A stretch of 64,000 nt of DNA from Verrucomicrobiales bacterium (lineage in GTDB: Bacteria; Verrucomicrobiota; Verrucomicrobiia; Limisphaerales; J093), in NCBI GenBank assembly GCA_024233305.1, contig JACKPV010000037.1, positions 58,046-122,045 of the forward strand. Reading direction: 5' to 3'. The translations under genes and the position numbers were made by a program. Positions 9,561 to 18,261 of this stretch are shown one piece after another (position 1 is the stretch's first letter; the number at the start of each line of letters is the position of its first letter). The notes beneath the pieces were generated by a model. It saw nothing but the letters and a program-made list of their open reading frames with translations. It did not search any database and was not told the origin of the DNA.

Positions 9561-10023
9561 CCGATGGTGCATCATCATCCGTCCGCCGTTGCCAAGACAA
9601 GTGAATACTGGCTCAGCACCAAGCATGCCATCAGCCGGCGCGGGCGACCGGTAGGAACACTCCCTGGCTGGCGGAAGCACGGAAACGATCAACCTGCGGC
9701 GATCTGATCCGGGCGGGCAATTCAACACAGGCGGACGAGCGTCCCCAGCCCCATCGATCCAACACGCGGTAGCTGGTTCGAGGTGCGGAATCGGGTGAGC
9801 GGTCGGAACTGCCATCGATACGGGGGCGCGAGCACCTCGCCCGGCGCGCAGAGGACTGCGCGCCCTACCCCTTGCCGGTTGCGATCCCGCAGATCGCGAT
9901 CACCGGTCCGCGTCAGGCGAACTCTCGCACTGTCACCAGAAGCAGCTGATTTGCCAAGGGACCCTGCGACGAGCCGACGACGGCGGCGGAGGCGTCCGCC
10001 GGATTGATGCCCCGCGGGTCATC
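9561..10023. other. Intergenic region with a strong GC hairpin
   Basis: About 460 bases between the operon start and the 3' end of the sulfatase gene. A perfect 9-bp hairpin lies at 9843-9864 (GGCGCGCAG, AGGA loop, CTGCGCGCC). It lies 160 bases after the sulfatase stop and lacks a T tract. A related GGGCGC/GCGCCC hairpin occurs at 3138-3160 in a similar sequence context (CCCGG before it), so it is more likely a dispersed repeat than a dedicated terminator. The promoter of the ATP-grasp operon must lie here but I could not identify it. Confidence 0.5.
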
Positions 10024-11502
10024 CTACGGCCCATCGACCGGCTGGTCCCATAGGCGGTAGGGATCATCGAGCCGCTGCATTTCGGTCAGCAGCAGGCGCT
10101 CCATTTCGGCGAGCTTGTAGGCATAGCGCGGATCCTTGGCCAGGTTGACCTGATTGGCCTCCGGCTGGATGCCCGTCAGGGCGGCAATTTCCGGCGCCTG
10201 ATGTTCAGCGAGGAACTCGTGCGGGTTCTCCGCCAGGTTGAAGAGCTGCGTTTCCCGCACCTGGCCGTCGAGCACGTCGTACTTGATCAGTTTCCAGTCG
10301 CCGCGACGCACGCTGCGCATGCCGGGTTTCGTCCCTCCGCAGTACACCCCGTAAAGCACGTCGCGAATGGTCGCCCGCGCGCCGGTGAGCACGGGCTTGA
10401 AGCTCCGGCCCTCGTTCGAATCGGGCGGTTGAACGCCGGCCAGGTCGCACAGGGTTGCCAGCGTATCAAGCAGGTAGATGTTTCCCTGCACTCGGGCGCC
10501 CGCAGTGATCCCCGGTCCCCGGACAATGAAGGGCACCCGCCACGTGTGCTCGTAGAGATTCTGTTTGCCCTGCAATCCGTGCCGTCCGATGGCGATACCG
10601 TGATCCGCCGTGTAGAAGATGTAAGTGTTCTCGAGTTCCCCCATCGCCTCGAGCTTGCGCAACACCCGCCCGATCTGGGTGTCGATGTTCTCGCTGCACG
10701 CGTATTCCCGACCGAGTTCATTGCGCATGGTGCGTTCATCCCGCCGGTCCCAAACCCCGTTGACACTCACTTCGTCGCGCAACCCCGGATGCCCGTGGGG
10801 AAACGGGTGGGCGGCCAGATAATTCACCGGCAGGCCGGGCGCGGCGGGATTGGCGGGCGGCAGCGTATCGCGGTCGGTATGGTTCGCCGCACCATATTTC
10901 GCCAGCAGATCGGTCTTGCCGTTCCGGGGATCGTGGGGATGCGAAAAACCGAAGTAGATCAAGAAAGGATCCGCGTCATGGGCGGCCTCCCGCTCTTCGA
11001 GGTAGGCGAGCACCTGCTCGGCATGCCAGGCGCTGCCCGTTTCGTCGGTGTCGCCGCGTCGGGTCGCATCGTGCCGGACCGTGAACTGGCGGTTGGCCCG
11101 TTCGTAGCTGTTGCCCTGCTTGCATGTCCGCATGGTGTCGTAACCGGCGCGGTTGAACACCGCGGCGAGAGTGTTCGTCTCGAGGTTCGGCGGGCAAAGC
11201 CGGTCGGCGTTGGGCGAAATCGGCAGATGCCACACGGTGCGTCCGCTCATGATCATGTGCCGCGACGGCGTACACACCGCCCCCACAAAGGCGCCCATGT
11301 GATAGGCCCCGTCGAACACCATGCCCCCCTCGGCAAGCCGGTCGATGTTCGGCGTGGCCAGCGTCGAACGCGGGTTGTAGAGCCGGAGATCGAACGGCGA
11401 CTGATCGTCCACGAGGATGAACAGAAAATTGGGCCGCGTCGCCGCGGGGCTGGTGAACCCGAGCGCAACGCACGCGCCCAGCAGGATCAGGAAACGCTTC
11501 AT
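10024..11502 (-). CDS. Exported type I sulfatase
   Basis: A 492-residue protein. The start at 11502 was chosen because it gives a clear signal peptide (MKRFLILLGACVALGFTSPA); upstream codons are unrelated. After processing, RPNFLFILVDDQSP carries the two metal-binding aspartates (~32-33). Cys77 in the CTPSR motif is the residue converted to formylglycine in type I sulfatases, and SGRTV follows. Metal ligands are also seen in TADHGIAIGRHGLQGKQNLYEHTWRVPFIVRGPG. The overall arrangement is closest to iduronate-2-sulfatase/choline-sulfatase-like enzymes (S1 family), acting on sulfated polysaccharides outside the cytoplasm. It needs a formylglycine-generating enzyme, which is not in this window. 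It is divergent from the kinase gene at 11819. Confidence 0.92.
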   Translation of the reverse strand: MKRFLILLGACVALGFTSPAATRPNFLFILVDDQSPFDLRLYNPRSTLATPNIDRLAEGGMVFDGAYHMGAFVGAVCTPSRHMIMSGRTVWHLPISPNADRLCPPNLETNTLAAVFNRAGYDTMRTCKQGNSYERANRQFTVRHDATRRGDTDETGSAWHAEQVLAYLEEREAAHDADPFLIYFGFSHPHDPRNGKTDLLAKYGAANHTDRDTLPPANPAAPGLPVNYLAAHPFPHGHPGLRDEVSVNGVWDRRDERTMRNELGREYACSENIDTQIGRVLRKLEAMGELENTYIFYTADHGIAIGRHGLQGKQNLYEHTWRVPFIVRGPGITAGARVQGNIYLLDTLATLCDLAGVQPPDSNEGRSFKPVLTGARATIRDVLYGVYCGGTKPGMRSVRRGDWKLIKYDVLDGQVRETQLFNLAENPHEFLAEHQAPEIAALTGIQPEANQVNLAKDPRYAYKLAEMERLLLTEMQRLDDPYRLWDQPVDGP

Positions 11503-11818
11503 GGTGTCGGTAACGGCGTGCTGTGCATGAATCGGCGCGACCATAGGCGCGACCGGCGCCCACGGCAACCCCTTCAATCGGCTCCTTTCCCGCGGCGGAC
11601 TGGGAATCGCAAGCACCCCGTCCGCACTTCCCGCCAATCCAGCCGGCGGCGTGGCGCCTCTTCGTCTCGTGATGCCGGTTGAGCCCGCCGGCTCGATGTG
11701 CCACGATGCGCCCATGCAACGCCAGTGGATACGCTTGGTTCGCCTTGATCTCCTTCCCGGCGATCCTTCCGCCCCGGTTGGACCGGGTCCGCAACAGACC
11801 CCGCGTTAGCCCGACCCC
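11503..11818. other. Divergent promoter region between sulfatase and kinase genes
   Basis: A 316-base gap between two divergently transcribed genes, so it should hold both promoters. No clear -35/-10 pair, operator palindrome or riboswitch was recognised on either strand. Confidence 0.4.
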
Positions 11819-14800
11819 GTGGATTCGCCCGCTTCGCCAACCCACCCGTGCCCGGTTTGCGGCGCGGTTCTCGTCGGTCGCGACGAGGGATGGTGTCCCG
11901 CCTGCGCCCTGCGGGACGCGCTGCAACACGCCGACGATAGCGAAACCCCTTCGACCGCTGGTCTGGCGCTGGCCGACATCCCACCCGCCGGATCGAGCCA
12001 CAGCCGGATCGGCAAATACCTGGTCGAGGCGTTGATCGGCGGCGGCGGCATGGGCACGGTCTACCGGGCGCGCGATCCCGACCTTGACCGCGTGGTGGTG
12101 ATCAAGACGCTTACCGGCAGAACCAGCACGCGCGAGGAATTCCGCTTACGCTTCCAGCAGGAAGCCCGCTCCGTCGCCCGCCTCAACCACGGCAACATCG
12201 TCAAGGTCCACGACTTCGGCGAACACCAGAACCAGCCCTACCTGGTCATGGAGTTCATCGACGGCGGCACCCTGGCACAGCGGAAGCGCGAATTCCACGG
12301 ACAGCCACGGAAGGCGGCGGGTTTGGTCAAGCGCCTGGCTGAGGCCGTCGAACACGCGCATCAACGCGGCGTCATCCACCGCGACCTGAAACCCGCCAAC
12401 GTCCTGCTCGATGCCGACGGGCAGCCGAGGATCACCGACTACGGCCTCGCCGTGTTGCTCGCGGAAGACACGCCGGAGACCGGACGGATGTTATCCCCGG
12501 CCGGCTCGCCGGGTTACCTGGCTCCCGAACAGGCCGGGACCGTTTCGACCGAAGTCACGGTCGCCGTGGACATCTGGAGCCTGGGGGTGATCCTTTACGA
12601 ATTGCTGACCGGCCACCGGCCTTTCGACGCCGGAAGCCGCACCGCCACCTTGGCGCAAATCCGGGACGCTCCGCCCCGCGGTTGGGGCGTCGCCGGCCAG
12701 TGGGTCAACGCCGATCTTGCCGCCATCTGTCTGAAATGTCTCAGCAAGACGCCGGCGGGGCGTTACCGCAGCGCGGCGGAACTGGCCGATGACCTCGGTC
12801 GCTATCTCGACCGACGGCCCGTCAACGCCCGTCCGGCAACCACGGGCGAACGCCTCTGGAAATGGGCCCGCCGGCATCCCTTGGCGGCGAGCCTGGCCGC
12901 AACGACCATGCTCGCACTCATCGCCGGCCTGGTGGGGACCACCTGGCAGGGTCGACGATTGGCCGCCGCCCTCCGCACCCAAAAGGAAACCAGCGCCGAA
13001 CTCAACCTCACGGTGGCGGGTTATCTCCAGGCCGAAGGGCGCGCCCTGGCATCGCTGGACCGCCTGGCTGACGCCGTCGAGGTGGCGCCGCACGCCGGCC
13101 TTCCGGTGCAGCGGTTGCTACACACCCTGACCTACGAGGGGTTTCCGCTCCCTTTGACCACCATTGGCCCCGGAAGTCAGGCCACCAATCGGTTCGTCGG
13201 CTGCCGATTCAGTCCCGACGGCGCCCGTCTGCTGACGCTTTCCTTCGGCGGAGCGTTGCAGGTTTGGAACGTCGCAACCGGCGATCCGATCACGCCGCCC
13301 TTTCAGGCCGCCGGACGCCTCACGCGGCTGGCGTTCAGCCCTGATGGCGAACGCGTGCTTGCCGTGTCGGCCGAACCGGGGAGTCCAACGCCGCCGGAGG
13401 TCCGGGTCTGGCAGGCCGACTCGGGCAAACTCCTGCTCTCGCGGCCCTGGCCGAATCCGGTCTTGGCCGCCGGGTTCGAGGGAAGCGGGGAAAGCGTGTT
13501 GATCGCGGACCCGCTCGCCCTGCGTCGGGTTGGGGTTGCGTCCGGTAAATCCGAAACCAGAGTCGATTACGGCCCGGCTTCGCACGTTGCGCTGAACCAG
13601 GACGCCACCTTGCTGGCAGTCGCGCCCACCAACACGAATCCACCGAGTGTGCTGGTCTACGATGCCGCGACCGGGCAACCCCTCACCAAACCACTGCCGA
13701 CCACAAACGCGTTGAGCCATCTGAGCTTCGATCCCGCGGGCCGGTTGCTCATCGGTGTCTCCACCAACGGCGACGTTCAACTGTGGAAGGTCCCCGACGG
13801 CATCCTGATCTCTTCCGGACACGTCGTCGAGAAGGGCACCTCGTTTGAGGGCCTGATCAGTCCGAACGGCGATCGCGTCCTGGTCAGTGGCGGGAGTTCG
13901 ACGTGGCTTTTCGCCGCCACCAACCTCGTCGAGCCCATCGTGCGTTACCCGGTTCACCGCGTGACGACGGAGGCCGCGTTTTCACCGGACGGAACCCGTT
14001 TCCTGTTGGTCGACGGCACCGAGTTCCGGCTGTTCCGTGCCGCTGACGGCCGGCCCGCCACCGAGCCCGTCGAGGTCGGATGGTATGTGGAGGATGCCAG
14101 CTTTGACGCGACCGGCGTCCGCATCGCCACCGTCGCCTCGCAAGCGCAAGCGTTGATCTACGACCTTCGGGACGGCGCAGCCGCGCCCGAAAAGCTGTCG
14201 CTGCCGGCGGGTCAGCGGTTCCAGATGCTCAGCGAGGATGGCGCCTGGGTCACGGCTTCAACCTCCTCGAACACCATCAGCGTCCGCTCGGTCGATGGCT
14301 GGCAACCCGTCGGTCCGGAATTGGCGCATCCAGGGGAGGCAAGCACCCTGGCCATCGGCAGCCCGCCGCTGCGAGTCGCCACCCTCTCCGGCCCAAACGA
14401 GGACGGCTTGGAACTGCGAATCTGGGAGCCCGCCACCGGCCGGCTCATCGATCAACCCATCCGCCTGAAGTTCAGCCCTCAGCGCGCTAGCTTCAGTCCG
14501 ATTGGCGGTCATTTGGCTCTCGCCGACCCTGCCGACTCGCTCCTGGTCACCGAGGTCGACGGACGCCTGGAAACCTGGAGCTTCGAAACCGCCGCGGGGC
14601 TCCCCTTCGATGCGCAGATCGGCGGAGGGAAGGTCTATGTCCTGCGCTTCAGCTCCGATGGGAAGACGCTTGCCATCGGCACCCACGGCCACGGCGCACA
14701 GCTCTGGGATGTGGTTCGCCGCCAGCACCGGCGCCACCTCCCCCATGCGGGCCCGGTGATGGACATCGATTTTACGCCGGACGGTTCCCGGCTGGTGACC

Positions 14801-15436
14801 GGTTCCCTGGACGGCGCCGCGCGGATCTGGGACCTCACGACCGGGGAACCCATCGGGCTCGCCTTGCGCCACCGTGAGATGGTCGGCGGCGTGCGGTTCA
14901 CCCGGGCCGGCAACCATCTGGTCGTGGCGACGCTCGACGGTTCCGTTCATTTGTGGGACCTCACGACCGGACGCCGGTTGTTCCAGCGCCAGGAACACAA
15001 CCAGTTCATCCTGCGGGTGCGCACATCGCCCGCCGCCGGGCTCGTCGGAACGCTGGACCGGTTTGGAAACCTGCTGATTTGGGACACCACGGTCCTTTTC
15101 CCCATTGGAGGCCCCGCTGAAGGAGTTCCCACCCGCGGCGGCTTCGTCATCACTCAGGACGGCGGTTCGCTCTTGGCCACGAGCGTGAGCGGTGAGCTAC
15201 GCCGTTATCAACCGCCCGTGCCGCCACTTCCGCCGCCGGCGTGGTTGCCGCGGCTCGCGCACGCCCTGGCCGGCGACCCGTCGACCGGCAGCATCGACCT
15301 GCTCCTCCGCCTGCGAGACGAAGCCGGGCAGCCCACGCGCGACGACGACTTCTACGAAACCTGGCGCCATTGGTTCTTCGCCGACCGCGCCACGCGTCCG
15401 CCTTCGCCCTGGCCTGCGACCAAGCGAAAACCCTGA
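11819..15436 (+). CDS. Ser/Thr protein kinase with zinc ribbon and WD40-type repeats
   Basis: A 1205-residue protein starting with GTG at 11819. A zinc ribbon (Cys11, Cys14, Cys26, Cys29) is followed by a Hanks-type kinase domain at about 64-340: glycine loop GGGGMGTVYRARD, Lys96 in VVIKTL, catalytic HRDLKPAN (187-194), DYG (207-209) in place of the usual DFG, and APEQ. A transmembrane helix lies at about 357-376. The remaining ~800 residues are WD40-like repeats with recurring FSPDG and LWD motifs (for example MDIDFTPDGSRLVTGSLDGAARIWDLTTG), probably an extracytoplasmic beta-propeller. It is likely a signalling receptor kinase. Such kinases often sit beside an ECF sigma factor; here none is adjacent. 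Confidence 0.93.
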   Translation: MDSPASPTHPCPVCGAVLVGRDEGWCPACALRDALQHADDSETPSTAGLALADIPPAGSSHSRIGKYLVEALIGGGGMGTVYRARDPDLDRVVVIKTLTGRTSTREEFRLRFQQEARSVARLNHGNIVKVHDFGEHQNQPYLVMEFIDGGTLAQRKREFHGQPRKAAGLVKRLAEAVEHAHQRGVIHRDLKPANVLLDADGQPRITDYGLAVLLAEDTPETGRMLSPAGSPGYLAPEQAGTVSTEVTVAVDIWSLGVILYELLTGHRPFDAGSRTATLAQIRDAPPRGWGVAGQWVNADLAAICLKCLSKTPAGRYRSAAELADDLGRYLDRRPVNARPATTGERLWKWARRHPLAASLAATTMLALIAGLVGTTWQGRRLAAALRTQKETSAELNLTVAGYLQAEGRALASLDRLADAVEVAPHAGLPVQRLLHTLTYEGFPLPLTTIGPGSQATNRFVGCRFSPDGARLLTLSFGGALQVWNVATGDPITPPFQAAGRLTRLAFSPDGERVLAVSAEPGSPTPPEVRVWQADSGKLLLSRPWPNPVLAAGFEGSGESVLIADPLALRRVGVASGKSETRVDYGPASHVALNQDATLLAVAPTNTNPPSVLVYDAATGQPLTKPLPTTNALSHLSFDPAGRLLIGVSTNGDVQLWKVPDGILISSGHVVEKGTSFEGLISPNGDRVLVSGGSSTWLFAATNLVEPIVRYPVHRVTTEAAFSPDGTRFLLVDGTEFRLFRAADGRPATEPVEVGWYVEDASFDATGVRIATVASQAQALIYDLRDGAAAPEKLSLPAGQRFQMLSEDGAWVTASTSSNTISVRSVDGWQPVGPELAHPGEASTLAIGSPPLRVATLSGPNEDGLELRIWEPATGRLIDQPIRLKFSPQRASFSPIGGHLALADPADSLLVTEVDGRLETWSFETAAGLPFDAQIGGGKVYVLRFSSDGKTLAIGTHGHGAQLWDVVRRQHRRHLPHAGPVMDIDFTPDGSRLVTGSLDGAARIWDLTTGEPIGLALRHREMVGGVRFTRAGNHLVVATLDGSVHLWDLTTGRRLFQRQEHNQFILRVRTSPAAGLVGTLDRFGNLLIWDTTVLFPIGGPAEGVPTRGGFVITQDGGSLLATSVSGELRRYQPPVPPLPPPAWLPRLAHALAGDPSTGSIDLLLRLRDEAGQPTRDDDFYETWRHWFFADRATRPPSPWPATKRKP

Positions 15437-15535
15437 ACCCGCCTTGGACGACGGCAATTCGCTGGTTGGGTTCCGGCTTCGCAGGCTTCGTAGGCTCTCC
15501 TTGCGGCGGGTCGCCCGAACTCGTAGCCTGGTCGC

Positions 15536-15895
15536 ATGAACGCGGTTGAGATCACCGAGGGTTCCATGAGCCACGAGCTCCAGGACCAGGCAAGCCTCGA
15601 GATCGCCCGACGCGTGGCCGAGCGGTTGCGGGCGTCGTCGGCGCCGCTCCTGGTCGCCCAGGCCAATCTGGATCGATGGTCCCGCCGCAACGCCGATGCC
15701 CCTTCGCTCCTGAGATGCTACGCGGAATGGCGGCAAATTCTCACCCGACCGACTGAGGAGATCTGCGCAGCGCTCTGCGCCGAGAACGACGAAGGCCGGC
15801 GCCGGCGGCAGAACTCCCCCTTCGCCGGCGTGCTGTCTCCCGCGGAAGTCTGGGAAATCAAATCCCGTCTCCGCCATGCAGCGCCTTCAGCTTGA
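15536..15895 (+). CDS. Small helical protein preceding a nucleotidyltransferase
   Basis: 119 residues (from ATG 15536; an ATG at 15566 is an alternative giving MSHELQDQASLEIARRVAERL). The protein is mostly helical with charged residues and no signal peptide. It overlaps the next gene by 20 bases (15876-15895), so the two are almost certainly co-translated. I do not recognise a named domain. Small proteins in this position next to a DUF6036-like nucleotidyltransferase behave, by context, like the partner of a toxin-antitoxin-type pair; that role is inferred only. Confidence 0.7.
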   Translation: MNAVEITEGSMSHELQDQASLEIARRVAERLRASSAPLLVAQANLDRWSRRNADAPSLLRCYAEWRQILTRPTEEICAALCAENDEGRRRRQNSPFAGVLSPAEVWEIKSRLRHAAPSA

Positions 15896-16403
15896 ACACA
15901 TCATCCGGGCCGCCACGGGAATCACCGGCGCGATGGAGTTCGTCATCGTTGGCAGCCAGGCCATTCTGGGCCAGTTTCCCCAAGCGCCGGAGGAACTCCT
16001 CGCCTCCATCGAGGCCGATCTCTTTTCCCCTCGCGACCCGGCGGACAGCGACCTGATCGATGGGACGATCGGGGAAGGATCGCCATTCCACCAGACTTTC
16101 GGCTACTACGCTCACGGCGTCGGCGCGAACACCGCGGTCCTGCCGTCCGGATGGAAGAATCGCTTGGTCCGTCTAGAAAACGAAAACACGGGCGGCGCCG
16201 CCGGCCTCTGTCTCGAGATACACGACCTCGCTGTATCGAAGCTCGTCGCCGGTCGCGAGAAGGACCTGAACTTCCTTGCCGGGTTGCTCCGGCATCGTCT
16301 CGTGAACCCGGAAAGCGTGCGCCAGCGGCTTGCCGCCACGCCCTTGGAAGCCTCCCGCCGCGAACTTGGCCTCGCCCGACTTCAACGGCTGTCGCGGACC
16401 TGA
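15876..16403 (+). CDS. DUF6036-like nucleotidyltransferase-fold protein
   Basis: A 175-residue protein. MEFVIVGSQAILGQ followed by ASIEADLFSPRD resembles the hG-S...(D/E)xD core of minimal nucleotidyltransferases, and the C-terminal part (LEIHDLAVSKLVAGREKDLNFL) is typical of DUF6036/AbiEii-like proteins, which have a helical tail after the fold. It overlaps the small gene upstream by 20 bases. AbiEii-type enzymes act as toxins by transferring nucleotides to tRNA or proteins, but many DUF6036 members are uncharacterised. A second, different nucleotidyltransferase pair lies at 56042-56840. Confidence 0.75.
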   Translation: MQRLQLEHIIRAATGITGAMEFVIVGSQAILGQFPQAPEELLASIEADLFSPRDPADSDLIDGTIGEGSPFHQTFGYYAHGVGANTAVLPSGWKNRLVRLENENTGGAAGLCLEIHDLAVSKLVAGREKDLNFLAGLLRHRLVNPESVRQRLAATPLEASRRELGLARLQRLSRT

Positions 16404-16543
16404 TCGCGAACCCTGCCGCCGAACCCCCGAAGCAGGACGGCCCGGAGCAAGGCCCACGAACGTGTCACTTTGTCCGCCGATTCCCGCCAAACCCAAAGCG
16501 CGGGGGTGGTGCCGTTTCGAGCGGCAGTGGCTATGGTTTTGGC

Positions 16544-16783
16544 GTGATTACGGCGAGACAGATCCGGGAGTTGTTGCAGGCGCGGCCGTTCAAGCCCTTC
16601 CGCATCTGCATGGCCGACGGCAAGCACTACGACATCACGAATCACGACATGGCATTCGTGGGCCGGAACACCGTGGAAGTGGGCTTGAACCTCGACGTGG
16701 AGGGCTTCGCGGAGTGTTTCGCCCGCTGCTCGATTCTGCACATCACGCGGCTCGAGAATCTGCCGGAACGGGTGGCGCCCTGA
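16544..16783 (+). CDS. Small conserved hypothetical protein
   Basis: 79 residues from a GTG at 16544: starts VITARQIRELLQARPFKPFRICMADGKHYDI and ends with an ILHITRLE strand. This matches my recollection of a widespread small family in Verrucomicrobiota and Planctomycetes with an ARPFxPFxIxMxDG motif near the N-terminus; function unknown. The frame is open further upstream (to 16151), but that part overlaps the nucleotidyltransferase gene and is not family-like. It lies 140 bases after that gene and may or may not be in the same transcript. Confidence 0.65.
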   Translation: MITARQIRELLQARPFKPFRICMADGKHYDITNHDMAFVGRNTVEVGLNLDVEGFAECFARCSILHITRLENLPERVAP

Positions 16784-16800
16784 GCCGGAGTCGGGGAACT

Positions 16801-16970
16801 GGATTCACCACGGATGGCGCGGATATCACGGAGGGATGCGGGGGACGAACGGACCGGATGCGCCATGGGTTCCGCCTCGGTGGGGCGTGAGCCTTTCCAC
16901 GCACCGCGCCAACGCGGCATTGCCGCGCCGGATCGGTCTGCATCCGTGACCATCGGCGGTTCAATTCGGC
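16801..16970. repeat. GGAT-arm inverted repeat element, copy 1
   Basis: Left arm around 16801-16835 (TTCACCACGGATGGCGCGGAT) and right arm around 16938-16970 (ATCCGTGACCATC then GGTTCAATTC) are inverted relative to each other, flanking about 100 bases without coding potential. The same arms occur at 21297-21447 and 56857-57014. It adjoins the hairpin-chain repeat that follows. Confidence 0.5.
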
Positions 16971-17215
16971 GTGAGGGCAACGGTGCGTCCGCCCGGGAGG
17001 GCGCTTGAAAATAGCCCAGCGATTCATCGCTGGGTTTTGGCGGGCAAGCGGAGCAAGTCCCGTCAGGGACGAAAGAACAGAAGCGGCAGGACCAAGAGGC
17101 TTGGTCCGGGGACATCGAAGGCGAGAAGGCCCCGCGTCTTCTGTCGCCCCTCACGGGGCTGACCTCGCGCGGGCGGCTGGGGTCCCACCGTTGCAACGGT
17201 GGGCTATTTTCGCGT
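16961..17215. repeat. Hairpin-chain repeat, copy 1
   Basis: Five hairpins in a row: 17015-17034 (CCCAGCGA/TCGCTGGG), 17057-17070 (GTCCC/GGGAC), 17091-17105 (ACCAAG/CTTGGT), 17146-17159 (GCCCC/GGGGC) and the perfect palindrome CCCACCGTTGCAACGGTGGG at 17184-17203. The block from 17007 to 17211 is bounded by an 11-base inverted pair, GAAAATAGCCC and GGGCTATTTTC. A second copy at 21443-21700 aligns along most of its length. No open frame on either strand is conserved between the two copies. Confidence 0.75.
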
Positions 17216-17503
17216 CGTCCCTGGCGGGACTCTCCCTTCGGCGAAGGTAGAGAGCCGTACCTGTTGGCCCGCGTATAGCGATGAAGCAATGAATCAGTCA
17301 TTCTATCGCGCCCAGCCGGGGGGGAGCACACGCGCCCCGCGTGTCCTTTTCGGCGCCCTCGCCGAAAAGCCCCAGAAATGTGAACGAAGGCCTTCCCGCC
17401 GCGCCTGCACCCGCCAACGCCCCGCCCGCTCGGCGAGGCGCCAACCGATGCACGCGCGGCGCATGCACCCCCCATCGCTGCAGCGCGCTTCCGTGGTCAT
17501 GGA
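17216..17503. other. Non-coding DNA between repeat island and PEP-CTERM gene
   Basis: About 290 bases downstream of the PEP-CTERM protein gene (which is on the minus strand). No gene, terminator with a T tract or further repeat was identified. Confidence 0.4.
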
Positions 17504-18232
17504 TCATGGTCCGCGTCGCCGCCCACACCGCCGCCATCCCGCCAAGCCCGCGAGCGCGAACGCGGCGATCATCGTGGTTTCCCCCGGTTCTGGCACGACG
17601 GTCAAGGTCAGCCCCCAGCTTTCCAGCACCGCCTGGTCGCCGGACTCGGCATCAAGGAGGTAAAGCGTCCATTCCCCATTCGGATCGGTCCCCACCAGCG
17701 ACGACAATCCCTGGGTGCGCGGATCGGTGTCGAGGGTGTTCGCGGGGTCGGTAGATCGTCCGTCCGGCGCCCAAACGCCCGTGAGCGGACCGTTCAGCGG
17801 CGTATTATGGTCGCCGTTTAGTGCTAAGCGGTACTGATGCACATCGCCTTGGGAAGCCCCATCCGCAAAGGTGACGTTCATCCCGGCGTCGTCGTAGCCC
17901 AACAAATCGTCGGCGCGCCGACCGACCCGATTAAGCAGGACGCTGTAGCCGGTTCCGTGGGTGAGTTGCACGTAGAGATCGCCGTTCGAGCCCCCGCTAA
18001 GCTCCAGGTTGACCCTCAAATCGACGATCTCGTTTTGCGTGGCCGGGAAGCTCAGGTTGGCGGTGTAACTGACGCCCAAGGGATCGCCGTCCGGAATAGT
18101 CAAGTACAGGCCCGTGAACTGATGAAACACAAGCACTGGCTGCGCTTGTCCAGCCAACGGGCCGAAGCACGCCACAACGAGCCCAATTGCCGCCCACCGA
18201 GGATACTGCCGAGTCTTTCTTGCCATGTTCAT
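17504..18232 (-). CDS. PEP-CTERM exported protein with P-domain-like fold
   Basis: A 242-residue protein from the ATG at 18232 (an ATG two codons on, MARKTRQY, is equally possible). An N-terminal signal peptide (WAAIGLVVACFGPLAGQAQ) precedes a domain whose end, PNGEWTLYLLDAESGDQAVLESWGLTL, resembles proprotein-convertase P-domains. The C-terminus VPEPGETTMIAAFALAGLAGWRRCGRRRGP is a textbook PEP-CTERM sorting signal: VPEP, a hydrophobic helix, then arginines. Such proteins are exported and processed by an exosortase, which is not in this window. It lies 29 bases downstream of the glycine-rich protein gene, probably in one operon. Confidence 0.88.
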   Translation of the reverse strand: MNMARKTRQYPRWAAIGLVVACFGPLAGQAQPVLVFHQFTGLYLTIPDGDPLGVSYTANLSFPATQNEIVDLRVNLELSGGSNGDLYVQLTHGTGYSVLLNRVGRRADDLLGYDDAGMNVTFADGASQGDVHQYRLALNGDHNTPLNGPLTGVWAPDGRSTDPANTLDTDPRTQGLSSLVGTDPNGEWTLYLLDAESGDQAVLESWGLTLTVVPEPGETTMIAAFALAGLAGWRRCGRRRGP

Positions 18233-18261
18233 TCGTTCTGATGTGTTGAAGTTCAAGCGAG

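Noticed and set aside
9843..9864. Rho-independent terminator for the sulfatase gene
   Set aside because: Strong stem but no T tract, 160 bases from the stop, and a similar hairpin occurs elsewhere in unrelated context.
10201..11682. 493-codon plus-strand frame
   Set aside because: Antisense to the sulfatase with its intact CTPSR motif and signal peptide.
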